64,000 bases of DNA from Sphingomonas parva (ex Maeng et al. 2020) (lineage in GTDB: Bacteria > Pseudomonadota > Alphaproteobacteria > Sphingomonadales > Sphingomonadaceae), in contig NZ_SPDV01000017.1 of the NCBI RefSeq assembly GCF_004564275.1, forward strand, positions 31,238 to 95,237, given 5' to 3'. Under the pieces are notes generated by a model. The model was not told the origin of the DNA, ran no database searches, and saw only the letters and a list, made by a program, of their open reading frames with translations. Positions 1-7,690 of this stretch are shown here, in pieces. Position numbers and translations under genes: made by a program. Positions within the stretch are counted from its first letter, which is position 1; every line of letters starts with the position of its first letter.

Positions 1-2058
1 TCCGACGCGATCGCCGGCGTGATCAACGTCCAGCTGCGCCGCCGGCCGGGCGGCCAGTTCCAGGCGACCTACGGCCGCTATCACACCTCGCTGAAGGACG
101 TTCCGACCGTCACCGGCGTCCAGCTCGGCGCCAATGGCCAGCCGGTGATCGACGCCGACGGCAATTTCGTCCTGATCGACAATGGCGAGGACCGGCGGGC
201 GCGTGACGGCGACACGATCACCTCCGCGCTCCATTACGGCTTCGCGGTCGGCAAGACCGGCTATCTCAACCTCACCGCCGAATATCGTAACCGCGAGGCG
301 ACCAACCGGAGCGGCTACGATCCGCGGCGGCAGTTCCCGACCGTCGGAGGCCTCTCCGATCCGCGCGAATTCACCTTCGACCGGCTGAACCATCGCTATG
401 GCGATGCGGAGACCCACGACCTCAACCTGTTCTTCAATGCCGGCACCGAGCTCGGCGCGGCGATCGAATTCTACACGTTTGGCAGCTACAGCACCCGCGA
501 GGGCGAGAGCGCCGGCTTCTTCCGCCGCGCCAATGACGCGCGGAACCGCAACTTCTCGGCCTCGACCACGACCTTCGTGCCCTTCTACCCGACGGGCTTC
601 CTGCCGCTGATCACCAGCGACATCGAGGATTATTCGCTGGCCGCCGGCGTGCGCGGCACCGTCTCGGGCTGGAACTGGGATTTCAGCCACGTCTACGGCC
701 ACAACGGATTCGATTTCGGCGTCGCGAACAGCTTCAACACCTCGTTCGGAGCGGCGAGCCAGACCCGGTTCGATGCCGGCGGGCTGCGCTTCGGGCAGCA
801 CGTCACCAATCTCGACGTCCAGCGCGAGTTCGACGTAGGGGGGCTTCACGAGGTCTCGATCGCTCTCGGCGCCGAGCATCGGCATGAGAATTTCGACATC
901 GTCGCCGGCGACGTGCAGAGCTATGCCGGCGGGCCGTTCGCCGCCGCGCCGTTCAACGCGCCGGCCGGCGCCCAGGTCTTCCCCGGCTTCCGTCCGGCCA
1001 ACGAGGTCGATGCCAAGCGGCATTCATGGGCGGGCTATGCCGAGCTCGATGCCGACATCACCGAAAATCTGACGGTGCAGGTCGCCGGTCGCTACGAGGA
1101 TTATTCCGATTTCGGAAGCACCCTGAACGGCAAGATCGCCGCTCGCTTCGCCCCGGTGGAATGGTTCGCGCTGCGCGGATCGGCCTCCACGGGCTTCCGT
1201 GCGCCGTCGCTCCACCAGCAATTCTATTCGACGACCTCGACCAACAACGTCAACGGCGTGCTGCTCGAGATCGGCACCTTTCCGGTTTCGAGCCCGGTCG
1301 CGGTCGCGCTCGGCTCCCAGCCGTTGCAGCCGGAGGAATCGAAGAACTACAGCGTCGGCCTCACCCTCACGCCCGGCGAGGGCCTGAACATCACGGCGGA
1401 CTGGTACCAGGTGAGCATCGACGATCGCATCGTCGTCACCGAGAATCTGCAGGGCGCCGCCGTGGTCGCCCTGCTTCAGGGCGCCGGCTTCAACAGCATC
1501 ACCTCGGCCCGCTTCTTCATCAACGGCATCGACACCCGGACGCGCGGCCTCGACATCGTCGGCACCTATCGGATCCGCGATACCGGCTTCGGCAACTTCA
1601 CGCTGACCGCCGGCTACAACCGCAACAAGACGCGGATCACCGATCGTGCCGTGCTGCCGACCCTTCCCGGCCTGACGCTGTTCGGCCGGGTCGAGTCCCT
1701 GCGCATCGAGCAGGGCCAGCCCCGCGACAAGATCAACCTCGGGCTCGACTGGGACAGCGGCATCTTCGGCGCCACCGTCCGCACCAACCGCTATGGCGAC
1801 GTTCTGGTCCCGGCGGCCACCGCGGCCGGTGACGAGACGCTGGAGGCGCGGTGGGTCACCGATGCCGAGCTGCGGCTCGAGGGCGGCGAGGGGGTGCAGT
1901 TCGCGATCGGCGCCAACAACGTCTTCGACGTCTATCCCAGCCGCGCCTCGGTCGGCGGGGTGTTCGGCACCAACCCCTATTTCATTCCCTATTCGAGCTT
2001 CTCGCCGTTCGGCTTCAATGGCCGCTTCGTCTACGGCCGCATGTCGGTCCGCTTCTGA
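1..2058 (+). CDS. TonB-dependent receptor, C-terminal part (start lies before the window)
   Basis: This is the last 685 residues of a TonB-dependent outer-membrane receptor. Reading opens at SDAIAGVINV, the end of the plug domain just before the barrel. It then alternates short amphipathic strands with aromatic girdles and ends in a terminal phenylalanine (VYGRMSVRF), the usual outer-membrane insertion signal. Around residue 400 is the conserved barrel stretch STGFRAPSLHQQF, followed by LQPEESKNYSVGL. Such receptors import siderophores, oligosaccharides or other large ligands using TonB-ExbBD energy. The substrate cannot be told, because the plug and any flanking transport genes are outside the window. 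The GC-rich inverted repeat after the stop suggests the transcription unit ends here. Confidence 0.93.
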   Translation, partial: SDAIAGVINVQLRRRPGGQFQATYGRYHTSLKDVPTVTGVQLGANGQPVIDADGNFVLIDNGEDRRARDGDTITSALHYGFAVGKTGYLNLTAEYRNREATNRSGYDPRRQFPTVGGLSDPREFTFDRLNHRYGDAETHDLNLFFNAGTELGAAIEFYTFGSYSTREGESAGFFRRANDARNRNFSASTTTFVPFYPTGFLPLITSDIEDYSLAAGVRGTVSGWNWDFSHVYGHNGFDFGVANSFNTSFGAASQTRFDAGGLRFGQHVTNLDVQREFDVGGLHEVSIALGAEHRHENFDIVAGDVQSYAGGPFAAAPFNAPAGAQVFPGFRPANEVDAKRHSWAGYAELDADITENLTVQVAGRYEDYSDFGSTLNGKIAARFAPVEWFALRGSASTGFRAPSLHQQFYSTTSTNNVNGVLLEIGTFPVSSPVAVALGSQPLQPEESKNYSVGLTLTPGEGLNITADWYQVSIDDRIVVTENLQGAAVVALLQGAGFNSITSARFFINGIDTRTRGLDIVGTYRIRDTGFGNFTLTAGYNRNKTRITDRAVLPTLPGLTLFGRVESLRIEQGQPRDKINLGLDWDSGIFGATVRTNRYGDVLVPAATAAGDETLEARWVTDAELRLEGGEGVQFAIGANNVFDVYPSRASVGGVFGTNPYFIPYSSFSPFGFNGRFVYGRMSVRF

Positions 2059-2064
2059 GCGAGG

Positions 2065-2087
2065 CGGCGGCCCCGTGCCGCCGCCGA
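2065..2087 (+). terminator. Possible terminator hairpin after the TonB receptor
   Basis: An inverted repeat GGCGGCGG / CCGCCGCC with a 7-base loop starts a few bases after the receptor stop. There is no clear T-tract, so it is a weak intrinsic terminator or simply an mRNA-stabilising hairpin. Confidence 0.4.
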
Positions 2088-2141
2088 CCTCCTGTGCGGG
2101 GCCATGTTTTCACGCGGTTACGGTAAATCCCCGCATCGCGC

Positions 2142-2156
2142 TTAAGGCGGCGCTAA
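2142..2156. promoter_or_regulatory. Near-match to a CtrA box upstream of the tad-like genes
   Basis: TTAA, seven bases, then CTAA lies about 90 bases before the first Tad-like gene. The CtrA consensus is TTAA-N7-TTAA, so one of eight fixed bases differs. Flp/Tad pilus genes are classic CtrA targets in alphaproteobacteria, which makes the site plausible, but a 7/8 match is weak evidence alone. Confidence 0.25.
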
Positions 2157-2242
2157 CCATGAGGCTCAACCTCACCGCAATCTTCGGGGCCTAGTGCCTT
2201 TGGGTTGGAAGGGCGCGCAGCGTCCCGGTGAGGACAGAGCTC

Positions 2243-3535
2243 ATGAAGGCGTGGGAACGGCTTGGAAGCCTTCTTCGGAGCGACCGCGGCAACGTGCTGT
2301 TGATCGGCGCCGCTGCGATGCCGCTGCTGATGGCTTCGGCAGGACTGGCGATCGACTCGATCCAGCTCTCATTCTGGAAGAGGCAATTGCAGCGCGCGGC
2401 AGATTCCGGTGCGATCGCGGGCGCTCATGCGCTTGCGCAGGACGCTCCCGCCGACACGGCGCTTTCGAACGACCTTGACGAGCATCTTCAGCTGGATCTC
2501 GAGTTGAACGAGAAGCCGGTGCTCAAGAGCCACCGGATCGAGGACGGCAGTTTCGCCGGCAACACCTTCTCCCCGTTGAAATGCGGTGCTCGCGGCGTCC
2601 CCAATTGCTGGCAGGCGGCGCGCGTCACCCTGGTCAGCGAGCGGACGGTGCCGTTCATGAGCATGTTCACCCGGAGCAGTTCGACGCTCAGGGCCGAGGG
2701 GACGGCGGCGCTCGTCGGCAACGGCCAGTTCTGCATGGTTTCCCTCTACAATGGCACCGATCCCGGAATCATCGCCCGCGGCAATCCGGACCTCACGCTC
2801 GGCTGCGGGATTGCCACCAACTCGCGCGGCACTAACGCCGTGGACGTCGGGGGTGCGGCTTCCGTCACGGCCAACCCGGTGGCGGCGGTCGGCGGCATCA
2901 CCGGCGGCCGCTGGTTCAAGGGCAACACGACCCTTCAGCCCTACGGTTCACCGGTCAAGGATCCGTTCGCCAAGGTCCCGAACCCAACGGTTCCGTCGAC
3001 TTGTAGCACCGCCCCGCTCGTGGTGCCCAACGGCGTGACGAAGACGATCGAACAGGGCGAGCAGAATTGCTTCGCCGGTGCCGACATCAAGGGCACGCTG
3101 ATCATCAAGTCGGACAAGTTCTACGTCAATAACGCGACCCTCGACATCAAGGGGAGCGTGACGGGCCAGAATACGACGCTGATGCTGATGGGAACTGAGA
3201 GCGGCTGGACCCAGAACGGTGGCGGCAAGTTGACCCTGACAGCGCCCAACAGCGGGGATTACAAGGGCATTGTCGTGTTCCGGGATCGCAATGCCGGAAA
3301 TACCGCCGGCAAGGAGATCAAGCTCAACGGCGGCGCCGACCTGAATCTCACCGGCGCCGTATATGGCCCGAGCACCGACTTCTGGATCGGCGGCAACACC
3401 GACATCAGCTCCAATTGCATCCAGCTCGTCGGACGCAAGCTCGAGTTCAAGGGCGGTGGCAACATCCAGAACAATTGCCCGGCGAATAGCGGGGCCAGCG
3501 CCTTTCAAATGACCGTCGTCCGGCTGGTCGACTGA
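2243..3535 (+). CDS. TadG-like pilus-assembly / secreted protein
   Basis: A 430-residue protein. Its N-terminal region (about residues 10-55) is a Flp pilus-assembly TadG-like segment: a charged stretch ending RSDRGN, one hydrophobic helix, then SFWKRQLQRAADSGAIAGAHALA. The rest is exported and rich in Gly, Asn and Thr. Its end (GAVYGPSTDFWIGGNTDISS, with paired cysteines) resembles the tails of sphingomonad TadG proteins, possibly a beta-rich surface domain. I chose ATG 2243 because AGGAC lies about 8 bases upstream; a GTG at 2228 would add five residues. The stop overlaps the next start (TGATG), so the three Tad-like genes are translationally coupled. No prepilin peptidase or TadA ATPase is nearby. 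The precise role is unknown. Confidence 0.82.
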   Translation: MKAWERLGSLLRSDRGNVLLIGAAAMPLLMASAGLAIDSIQLSFWKRQLQRAADSGAIAGAHALAQDAPADTALSNDLDEHLQLDLELNEKPVLKSHRIEDGSFAGNTFSPLKCGARGVPNCWQAARVTLVSERTVPFMSMFTRSSSTLRAEGTAALVGNGQFCMVSLYNGTDPGIIARGNPDLTLGCGIATNSRGTNAVDVGGAASVTANPVAAVGGITGGRWFKGNTTLQPYGSPVKDPFAKVPNPTVPSTCSTAPLVVPNGVTKTIEQGEQNCFAGADIKGTLIIKSDKFYVNNATLDIKGSVTGQNTTLMLMGTESGWTQNGGGKLTLTAPNSGDYKGIVVFRDRNAGNTAGKEIKLNGGADLNLTGAVYGPSTDFWIGGNTDISSNCIQLVGRKLEFKGGGNIQNNCPANSGASAFQMTVVRLVD

Positions 3536-4074
3536 TGGAGCGTCCAGTGAACGCATCATTCCTCCGTCGCCTGCGTGGCGATCAGCGCGGCACCAGCGTG
3601 ATCGAGCTCGCGATCATCGCTCCGGTTCTGTCACTGGTCACAATGGGCATCATCGATCTCAGCACCGGCTATTCACGCCGACTTGAGCTTACCGAGGCGG
3701 TGGACCGCACGATCGAACGTATCTCGGCGGGCGATTTCGCCATTCCAGGCGATGCGACCGGCCCCAATTACGACGCCTTTGTCGCTGACGCGGCGGCGGC
3801 GGCGAAGGTGCCCGAGGAGGCGGTCAGCGTCTCGGCCTGGCGCGAATGCGACGGGATCGAGCAATCCGATTTCGAAGGCACGTGTCCCAAGAAGACTAAG
3901 GCCGGCTGCGAAGTCGAGACTCCGCCGGACAATCTCGACTGCTTCCAGATCACGGCGCGCTACATCCAGGTCAGCATCGACTCGGCGTTCAAGCCGATGT
4001 TCACCTCGATCTTTGCGCCGGGTCCGAACGGAGCCTATCCGCTCCATGTTGAAGCCGCAGTGAGGATCCAGTGA
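3535..4074 (+). CDS. TadE-like pilus-assembly protein
   Basis: A 179-residue protein with the TadE signature near its start: RGDQRGTSVIELAIIAPVL, in which the Glu and the hydrophobic helix resemble a pseudopilin signal, followed by a long exported domain with four cysteines between residues 100 and 145. TadE and TadF proteins are minor pseudopilins of the Tad (Flp) pilus machine. The ATG overlaps the stop of the TadG-like gene, and its own stop overlaps the next GTG start. Family assignment is from the N-terminal motif only; the C-terminal domain is not recognised. Confidence 0.8.
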   Translation: MERPVNASFLRRLRGDQRGTSVIELAIIAPVLSLVTMGIIDLSTGYSRRLELTEAVDRTIERISAGDFAIPGDATGPNYDAFVADAAAAAKVPEEAVSVSAWRECDGIEQSDFEGTCPKKTKAGCEVETPPDNLDCFQITARYIQVSIDSAFKPMFTSIFAPGPNGAYPLHVEAAVRIQ

Positions 4075-4835
4075 GGCTGCGCCGCCCGTTCCGCAACGAG
4101 CGCGGCGCCGGCGCCGTCGAGTTCGCCCTCGCCGCACCGGTGTTCCTCGGCATGATCATCGGCGTGTCGCAGCTCGGAGTCCTCTATTTCGCCAATGCCG
4201 GCGTCAAGCACGCGGTCGACGAGGGCGCCCGCCGGGCCGCCATCTTCCGCCTGGAGACCGACGCCGAGCGGGAGGCCGCCGTGCTCGCGACGCTCCGCAA
4301 GGCGGCGATCGGCACCAAGGGCGTGCTCACTCCCGCGATCTCGAAGACATCTGACAACGGCCTTCCCGTCCTCGACATCGGCGTCAGCTATCGCGTGCCG
4401 CTGAACTTCATCTTCTTCGAAACTCCTCCGGTTACCCTGAACTACACCCGTCGAGTCTATCTCCAGACAGACGGCTCCGGATCGGGGGCGACGAGCACGT
4501 CCAGCTCGACCGGAGGTGCCAGCACAACAAGTTCGGCCGGCGGCACAACCAGCTCCACCGGTGGGACGACGTCGACCTCCTCGTCCACCACCAGCTCGAC
4601 AGGCGGGACGACGAGCTCGACCGGCGGCACCACAACGACAACGACCAGCTCGACCGGAGGGACCACGACCTCGACGACGAGCTCCACCGGGGGAACGACC
4701 AGCGCGTCGACGACCAGTTCGACTGGAGGCACGACCACGCCTCCCGGAAACGGTAACGGGAATGGCAACGGTAATGCCAGCAGTTCCGGCAACGGCAACA
4801 ACGGCAACGGCGCCTGCAAGAAGAACTGCAAGTAG
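4071..4835 (+). CDS. TadE-like protein with a long Ser/Thr/Gly repeat tail
   Basis: A 254-residue protein that starts at GTG 4071, overlapping the previous stop, with AGGATCC as ribosome site. Residues 1-45 are a TadE-type segment (NERGAGAVEFALAAPVF, then a membrane helix). Residues about 45-135 form a small exported domain. From residue 140 to near the end is a low-complexity tail built on irregular repeats of TSSTGGTT. It changes to GNGNGNGN and finishes with two cysteines and lysines (ACKKNCK). Such tails are usually disordered, surface-exposed linkers or O-glycosylation targets; that is inference. The first 140 residues fit TadE well. The tail is unusual for the family and the repeats could vary in length between strains. 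Confidence 0.82.
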   Translation: MRLRRPFRNERGAGAVEFALAAPVFLGMIIGVSQLGVLYFANAGVKHAVDEGARRAAIFRLETDAEREAAVLATLRKAAIGTKGVLTPAISKTSDNGLPVLDIGVSYRVPLNFIFFETPPVTLNYTRRVYLQTDGSGSGATSTSSSTGGASTTSSAGGTTSSTGGTTSTSSSTTSSTGGTTSSTGGTTTTTTSSTGGTTTSTTSSTGGTTSASTTSSTGGTTTPPGNGNGNGNGNASSSGNGNNGNGACKKNCK

Positions 4836-4887
4836 CCGTTGGGGAGCGTAACGGCCTGCCCGCAACCGGGTCGATACAACGACGGCG

Positions 4888-5739
4888 TCAGAGCGCCCCG
4901 AAGCGGCCCGCCTGATAATCGTGGATCGCCTGCACGATCTCCTCGCGGCTGTTCATCACGAACGGACCGTGGGAGACGATCGGTTCTCCGAATGGAGCGC
5001 CGTGGCCGAACAGGATCGTCGCGGGCTGCGGCGCGACCATCGAGACGCTGTCGCCGTCGTCGTTGATCTCGGCGAGGTGATGGCACGGGACCCTGGTGCC
5101 GCCGACGCTCGCTTCGCCGGAAACCAGATAAAGGAAGATCGTGCGCCCGGGTGCCACCGGAAAATCGAGGCCGCCGCCGGCGTCCAGCCTGATCAGGCTC
5201 ATTCGCACGTCGGCGATGGGGCTGATCGGCCCGGCCGCGCCCTCCCAGCTGTCGGAAATCAGCGCGATCGAGCCGCCGTCGAACGCGACCGACGGAATGT
5301 CCGCCGCTTCGAGGCCGATATAGGCCGGGGCGGTCATCTTCAGCCGCGCCGGGAGGTTCACCCAGAGCTGCAGGATCTCGAGCGGGCCGCCGGCGCGCTT
5401 GAAGCTCTGCGGGGAGAGCTCGGCGTGGACGAGACCACGGCCGGCGGTCATCCATTGCACGCCGCCGGCATGGATGACGCTCTCGTGTCCGCCGCTGTCG
5501 AGGTGCGAGAGTTCGCCTTCGAGGATGAAGGTCACCGTCTCGAAGCCGCGATGCGGATGGGGGCCGAACGGCAGGCCTCCGTTGTTCGGCGGATAGACCT
5601 GCGGCCCATGATGGTTGAGGAACAGGAACGGGTCGAGGTCCGCTATGGCCGGGCCGGGAAGCGGCCGCCGGGTCACCAGATCGCCGATATCGTCGCGAAA
5701 CGCCGCGTGGAGACGGCGGACGGTGCGGCGCGCCGTCAC
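4888..5739 (-). CDS. Pirin family protein
   Basis: A 283-residue bicupin protein of the pirin family. The four metal ligands of characterised pirins appear to be present: His61 and His63 in HPHRGFET, and His105 and Glu107 in GLVHAE. The C-terminal cupin is also complete. Pirins bind iron; some act as quercetin dioxygenases, others as redox-sensing co-regulators. The start codon overlaps the stop of mnmA by four bases, so the two are cotranscribed. The stop faces the TadE-like gene. No flavonoid genes are nearby, so the physiological role is open. Confidence 0.92.
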   Translation of the reverse strand: MTARRTVRRLHAAFRDDIGDLVTRRPLPGPAIADLDPFLFLNHHGPQVYPPNNGGLPFGPHPHRGFETVTFILEGELSHLDSGGHESVIHAGGVQWMTAGRGLVHAELSPQSFKRAGGPLEILQLWVNLPARLKMTAPAYIGLEAADIPSVAFDGGSIALISDSWEGAAGPISPIADVRMSLIRLDAGGGLDFPVAPGRTIFLYLVSGEASVGGTRVPCHHLAEINDDGDSVSMVAPQPATILFGHGAPFGEPIVSHGPFVMNSREEIVQAIHDYQAGRFGAL

Positions 5740-6854
5740 GCCGCCTCCAGCTCCGCCGCCGCCGTTTCCTCGATCCAGCCGCCGCCGAGCACCCGCTCGC
5801 CCTCGTAAAGCACCGCCGCCTGGCCGGGGGCGACGCCATATTCGGGCGTATCGAAATGGATGCTGCCGCCGTCGCTGCCCGGCTCGAACCGCGCCGGCGC
5901 CGGCCGCGCCATCGAGCGCACCTTGGCCGAGAGACCGTCGCGCTGGTCCTCGCCGAGCCAGTTGAGGCCGGAGAGGCGGGCAGTGCGCACCGCCAGCGCG
6001 CTTTTCGGTCCCACGACCACGCGCCGCGCCTCAGCGTCGATCCGGACGACGTAGAGCGGCTCCTTCTGGCCGCCGATTTCCAGCCCGCGACGTTGACCGA
6101 CGGTGAAGTGGATCAGGCCACGATGGCGGCCGAGCACCCGGCCGTCACGGTCGACGATCTCGCCTTCCTCGGCCGCCTCCGGGCGCACCTTCTTGACCAC
6201 CGCGGCATAGTCACCGCCGGGAACGAAACAGATGTCCTGGCTGTCCGGCTTGTCGGCCACGACGAGGCCGAGATCGCGGGCGAGCTCGCGAACCAGCGGC
6301 TTCGGCAGGTCGCCCAGCGGGAAGCGCAGATAATCGAGCTGCGCCCGCGTCGTCGCGAACAGGAAATAGCTCTGGTCGCGGGCCGGATCGGCGGCGCGGT
6401 GCAGCTCTGGCCCGTTCGCGCCCAGGACGCGGCGAACGTAATGGCCGGTCGCGAGGCAATCTGCGCCGAGATCCCGGGCGAGGCCGAGCAGGTCGGTGAA
6501 CTTCACGCCCTGGTTGCACGACACGCAGGGGATCGGCGTGCGGCCTCTCATATATTCGTCGGCGAAGCGCTCGATCACGCTGCCGCGGAAGGCGCTCTCG
6601 TAATCGAAGACGTAATGGGCGATGCCCAGCCGGTCGGCGACGGTCTTGGCGTCGTATATGTCCTGGCCGGCGCAGCAGGTCTTGGTGCGGCCGATCGCCT
6701 CACCATGGTCGTAGAGCTGGAGGGTCACGCCGATCACCTCGGCGCCGCTGCGCGCGGCGAGCGCGGCGACGACCGAGCTGTCGACCCCGCCGGACATGGC
6801 GACGACGATGCGCGCGCCCTGTGCGGGCCTTCCGAGCTGAAAATCCACCTGCAT
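5736..6854 (-). CDS. mnmA: tRNA-specific 2-thiouridylase MnmA
   Basis: A 372-residue cytoplasmic enzyme that thiolates C2 of wobble uridine 34 in tRNA-Lys, -Glu and -Gln, using ATP and persulfide sulfur. The ATP-binding PP-loop SGGVDSS is at residues 21-27. The thiol pair is visible as Cys114 in [10 protein letters not shown] and the Cys in DSQDICF. Length and motif order match the family throughout. A pirin gene overlaps its stop by four bases. The divergent small gene on the other side begins about 90 bases away. Confidence 0.97.
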   Translation of the reverse strand: MQVDFQLGRPAQGARIVVAMSGGVDSSVVAALAARSGAEVIGVTLQLYDHGEAIGRTKTCCAGQDIYDAKTVADRLGIAHYVFDYESAFRGSVIERFADEYMRGRTPIPCVSCNQGVKFTDLLGLARDLGADCLATGHYVRRVLGANGPELHRAADPARDQSYFLFATTRAQLDYLRFPLGDLPKPLVRELARDLGLVVADKPDSQDICFVPGGDYAAVVKKVRPEAAEEGEIVDRDGRVLGRHRGLIHFTVGQRRGLEIGGQKEPLYVVRIDAEARRVVVGPKSALAVRTARLSGLNWLGEDQRDGLSAKVRSMARPAPARFEPGSDGGSIHFDTPEYGVAPGQAAVLYEGERVLGGGWIEETAAAELEAA

Positions 6855-6943
6855 GACGCGCGCTTACATAGTGACGGCACCCCGCAAAGCCCACCCCCGC
6901 GGTCTTTACCGGCTTTTCAGGCTTCTCGCGTATCCCCTCGGCC

Positions 6944-7207
6944 ATGGATCTCGCTTTTCTCCGCCGCGCAGAGCAGCGCTTCGCGCGCCGCACCGCGATC
7001 ACGCCCGATCCGGACGTGGTCAGCGCGCTGCGCGAGGTGCAGCGGGCAGCCTCGGCCGCGGCGCGCGCCGAGGCTTTGCTCGAGGCGCCGCGAGTGCGCG
7101 ATCCGATCGCCGAGATCCTGCTCGCCGGCCCCGGCTGGCGGCGGGCCGTGGCCGCGCAGAAGGGGTCGTTCAACCCCGATCTGGCCGGCCGGATCGGCGG
7201 TAACTGA
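6944..7207 (+). CDS. Small conserved-looking hypothetical protein (87 aa)
   Basis: An 87-residue protein, predicted helical and rich in Ala and Arg, with no membrane segment or signal peptide. Codon use is normal for the neighbourhood (G or C in third positions). ATG 6944 is the first good start after the divergent mnmA promoter region. It precedes sciP on the same strand by about 107 bases. I do not recognise a domain. The ending PDLAGRIGGN looks like a disordered tail. Confidence 0.6.
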   Translation: MDLAFLRRAEQRFARRTAITPDPDVVSALREVQRAASAAARAEALLEAPRVRDPIAEILLAGPGWRRAVAAQKGSFNPDLAGRIGGN

Positions 7208-7314
7208 GATGACCGCGCCGTTTACCTTGCGGTTTCAGTCTTCCTTCAACGGCGCCGGGGTAAGGGCGTGGCGGGAGAAGATGCAGTGCCACGAGTTGCG
7301 AGTTTGAGGTGGGA

Positions 7315-7614
7315 ATGATCGAGAATCAGAAAATCCGGCCAGCACAGGTGATCGGCCCGTTGGGGGAACCGCTCACGCTCGATTCGCTGCCGCCCGCCAG
7401 CACCTCGCGCTGGGTGGTCCGCCGCAAGGCCGAGGTCGTCGCAGCCGTCAACGGCGGGCTGCTCTCGGTCGACGAGGCCTGCGATCGCTACGGCCTGACC
7501 CTCGAGGAATTCGCCAGCTGGCAACGCGCGGTCGATCGATCGGGCATGCCGGGCCTGCGCGTCACCCGCATCCAGCATTACAAGTCGCTTTACGAGCGCC
7601 AGCAGAAATTCTGA
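7315..7614 (+). CDS. sciP: CtrA inhibitor SciP (DUF1153)
   Basis: A 99-residue helix-turn-helix protein. The family core is clear: VIGPLGEPLTLDSLPP, RWVVRRKAEVVAAV, GGLLSVDEACDRYGL and the WQ motif. In Caulobacter, SciP binds the cell-cycle regulator CtrA and blocks activation of CtrA targets in swarmer cells. I place the start at ATG 7315, six bases inside a GTG alternative, with GAGGTGGG upstream as the ribosome site. A GAATC sequence, the CcrM methylation site type GANTC, falls in codons 3-5. A strong terminator follows. By family it should act on CtrA in this organism, but ctrA is outside the window. Confidence 0.93.
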   Translation: MIENQKIRPAQVIGPLGEPLTLDSLPPASTSRWVVRRKAEVVAAVNGGLLSVDEACDRYGLTLEEFASWQRAVDRSGMPGLRVTRIQHYKSLYERQQKF

Positions 7615-7637
7615 TCGCCTGGTCCGTGGGCGTGGAC

Positions 7638-7675
7638 GGCCCTCCTGCGGCACTGCCGCGGGAGGGCTTTTCCTT
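7638..7675. terminator. Intrinsic terminator between sciP and dnaE2
   Basis: GCCCTCC and GCGGC pair with GCCGC and GGAGGGC around an ACT loop, followed on the plus strand by TTTTCCTTT. It ends sciP transcription and lies just past the convergent dnaE2 stop. Confidence 0.85.
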
Positions 7676-7690
7676 TGGGGCTTCCGCCGG

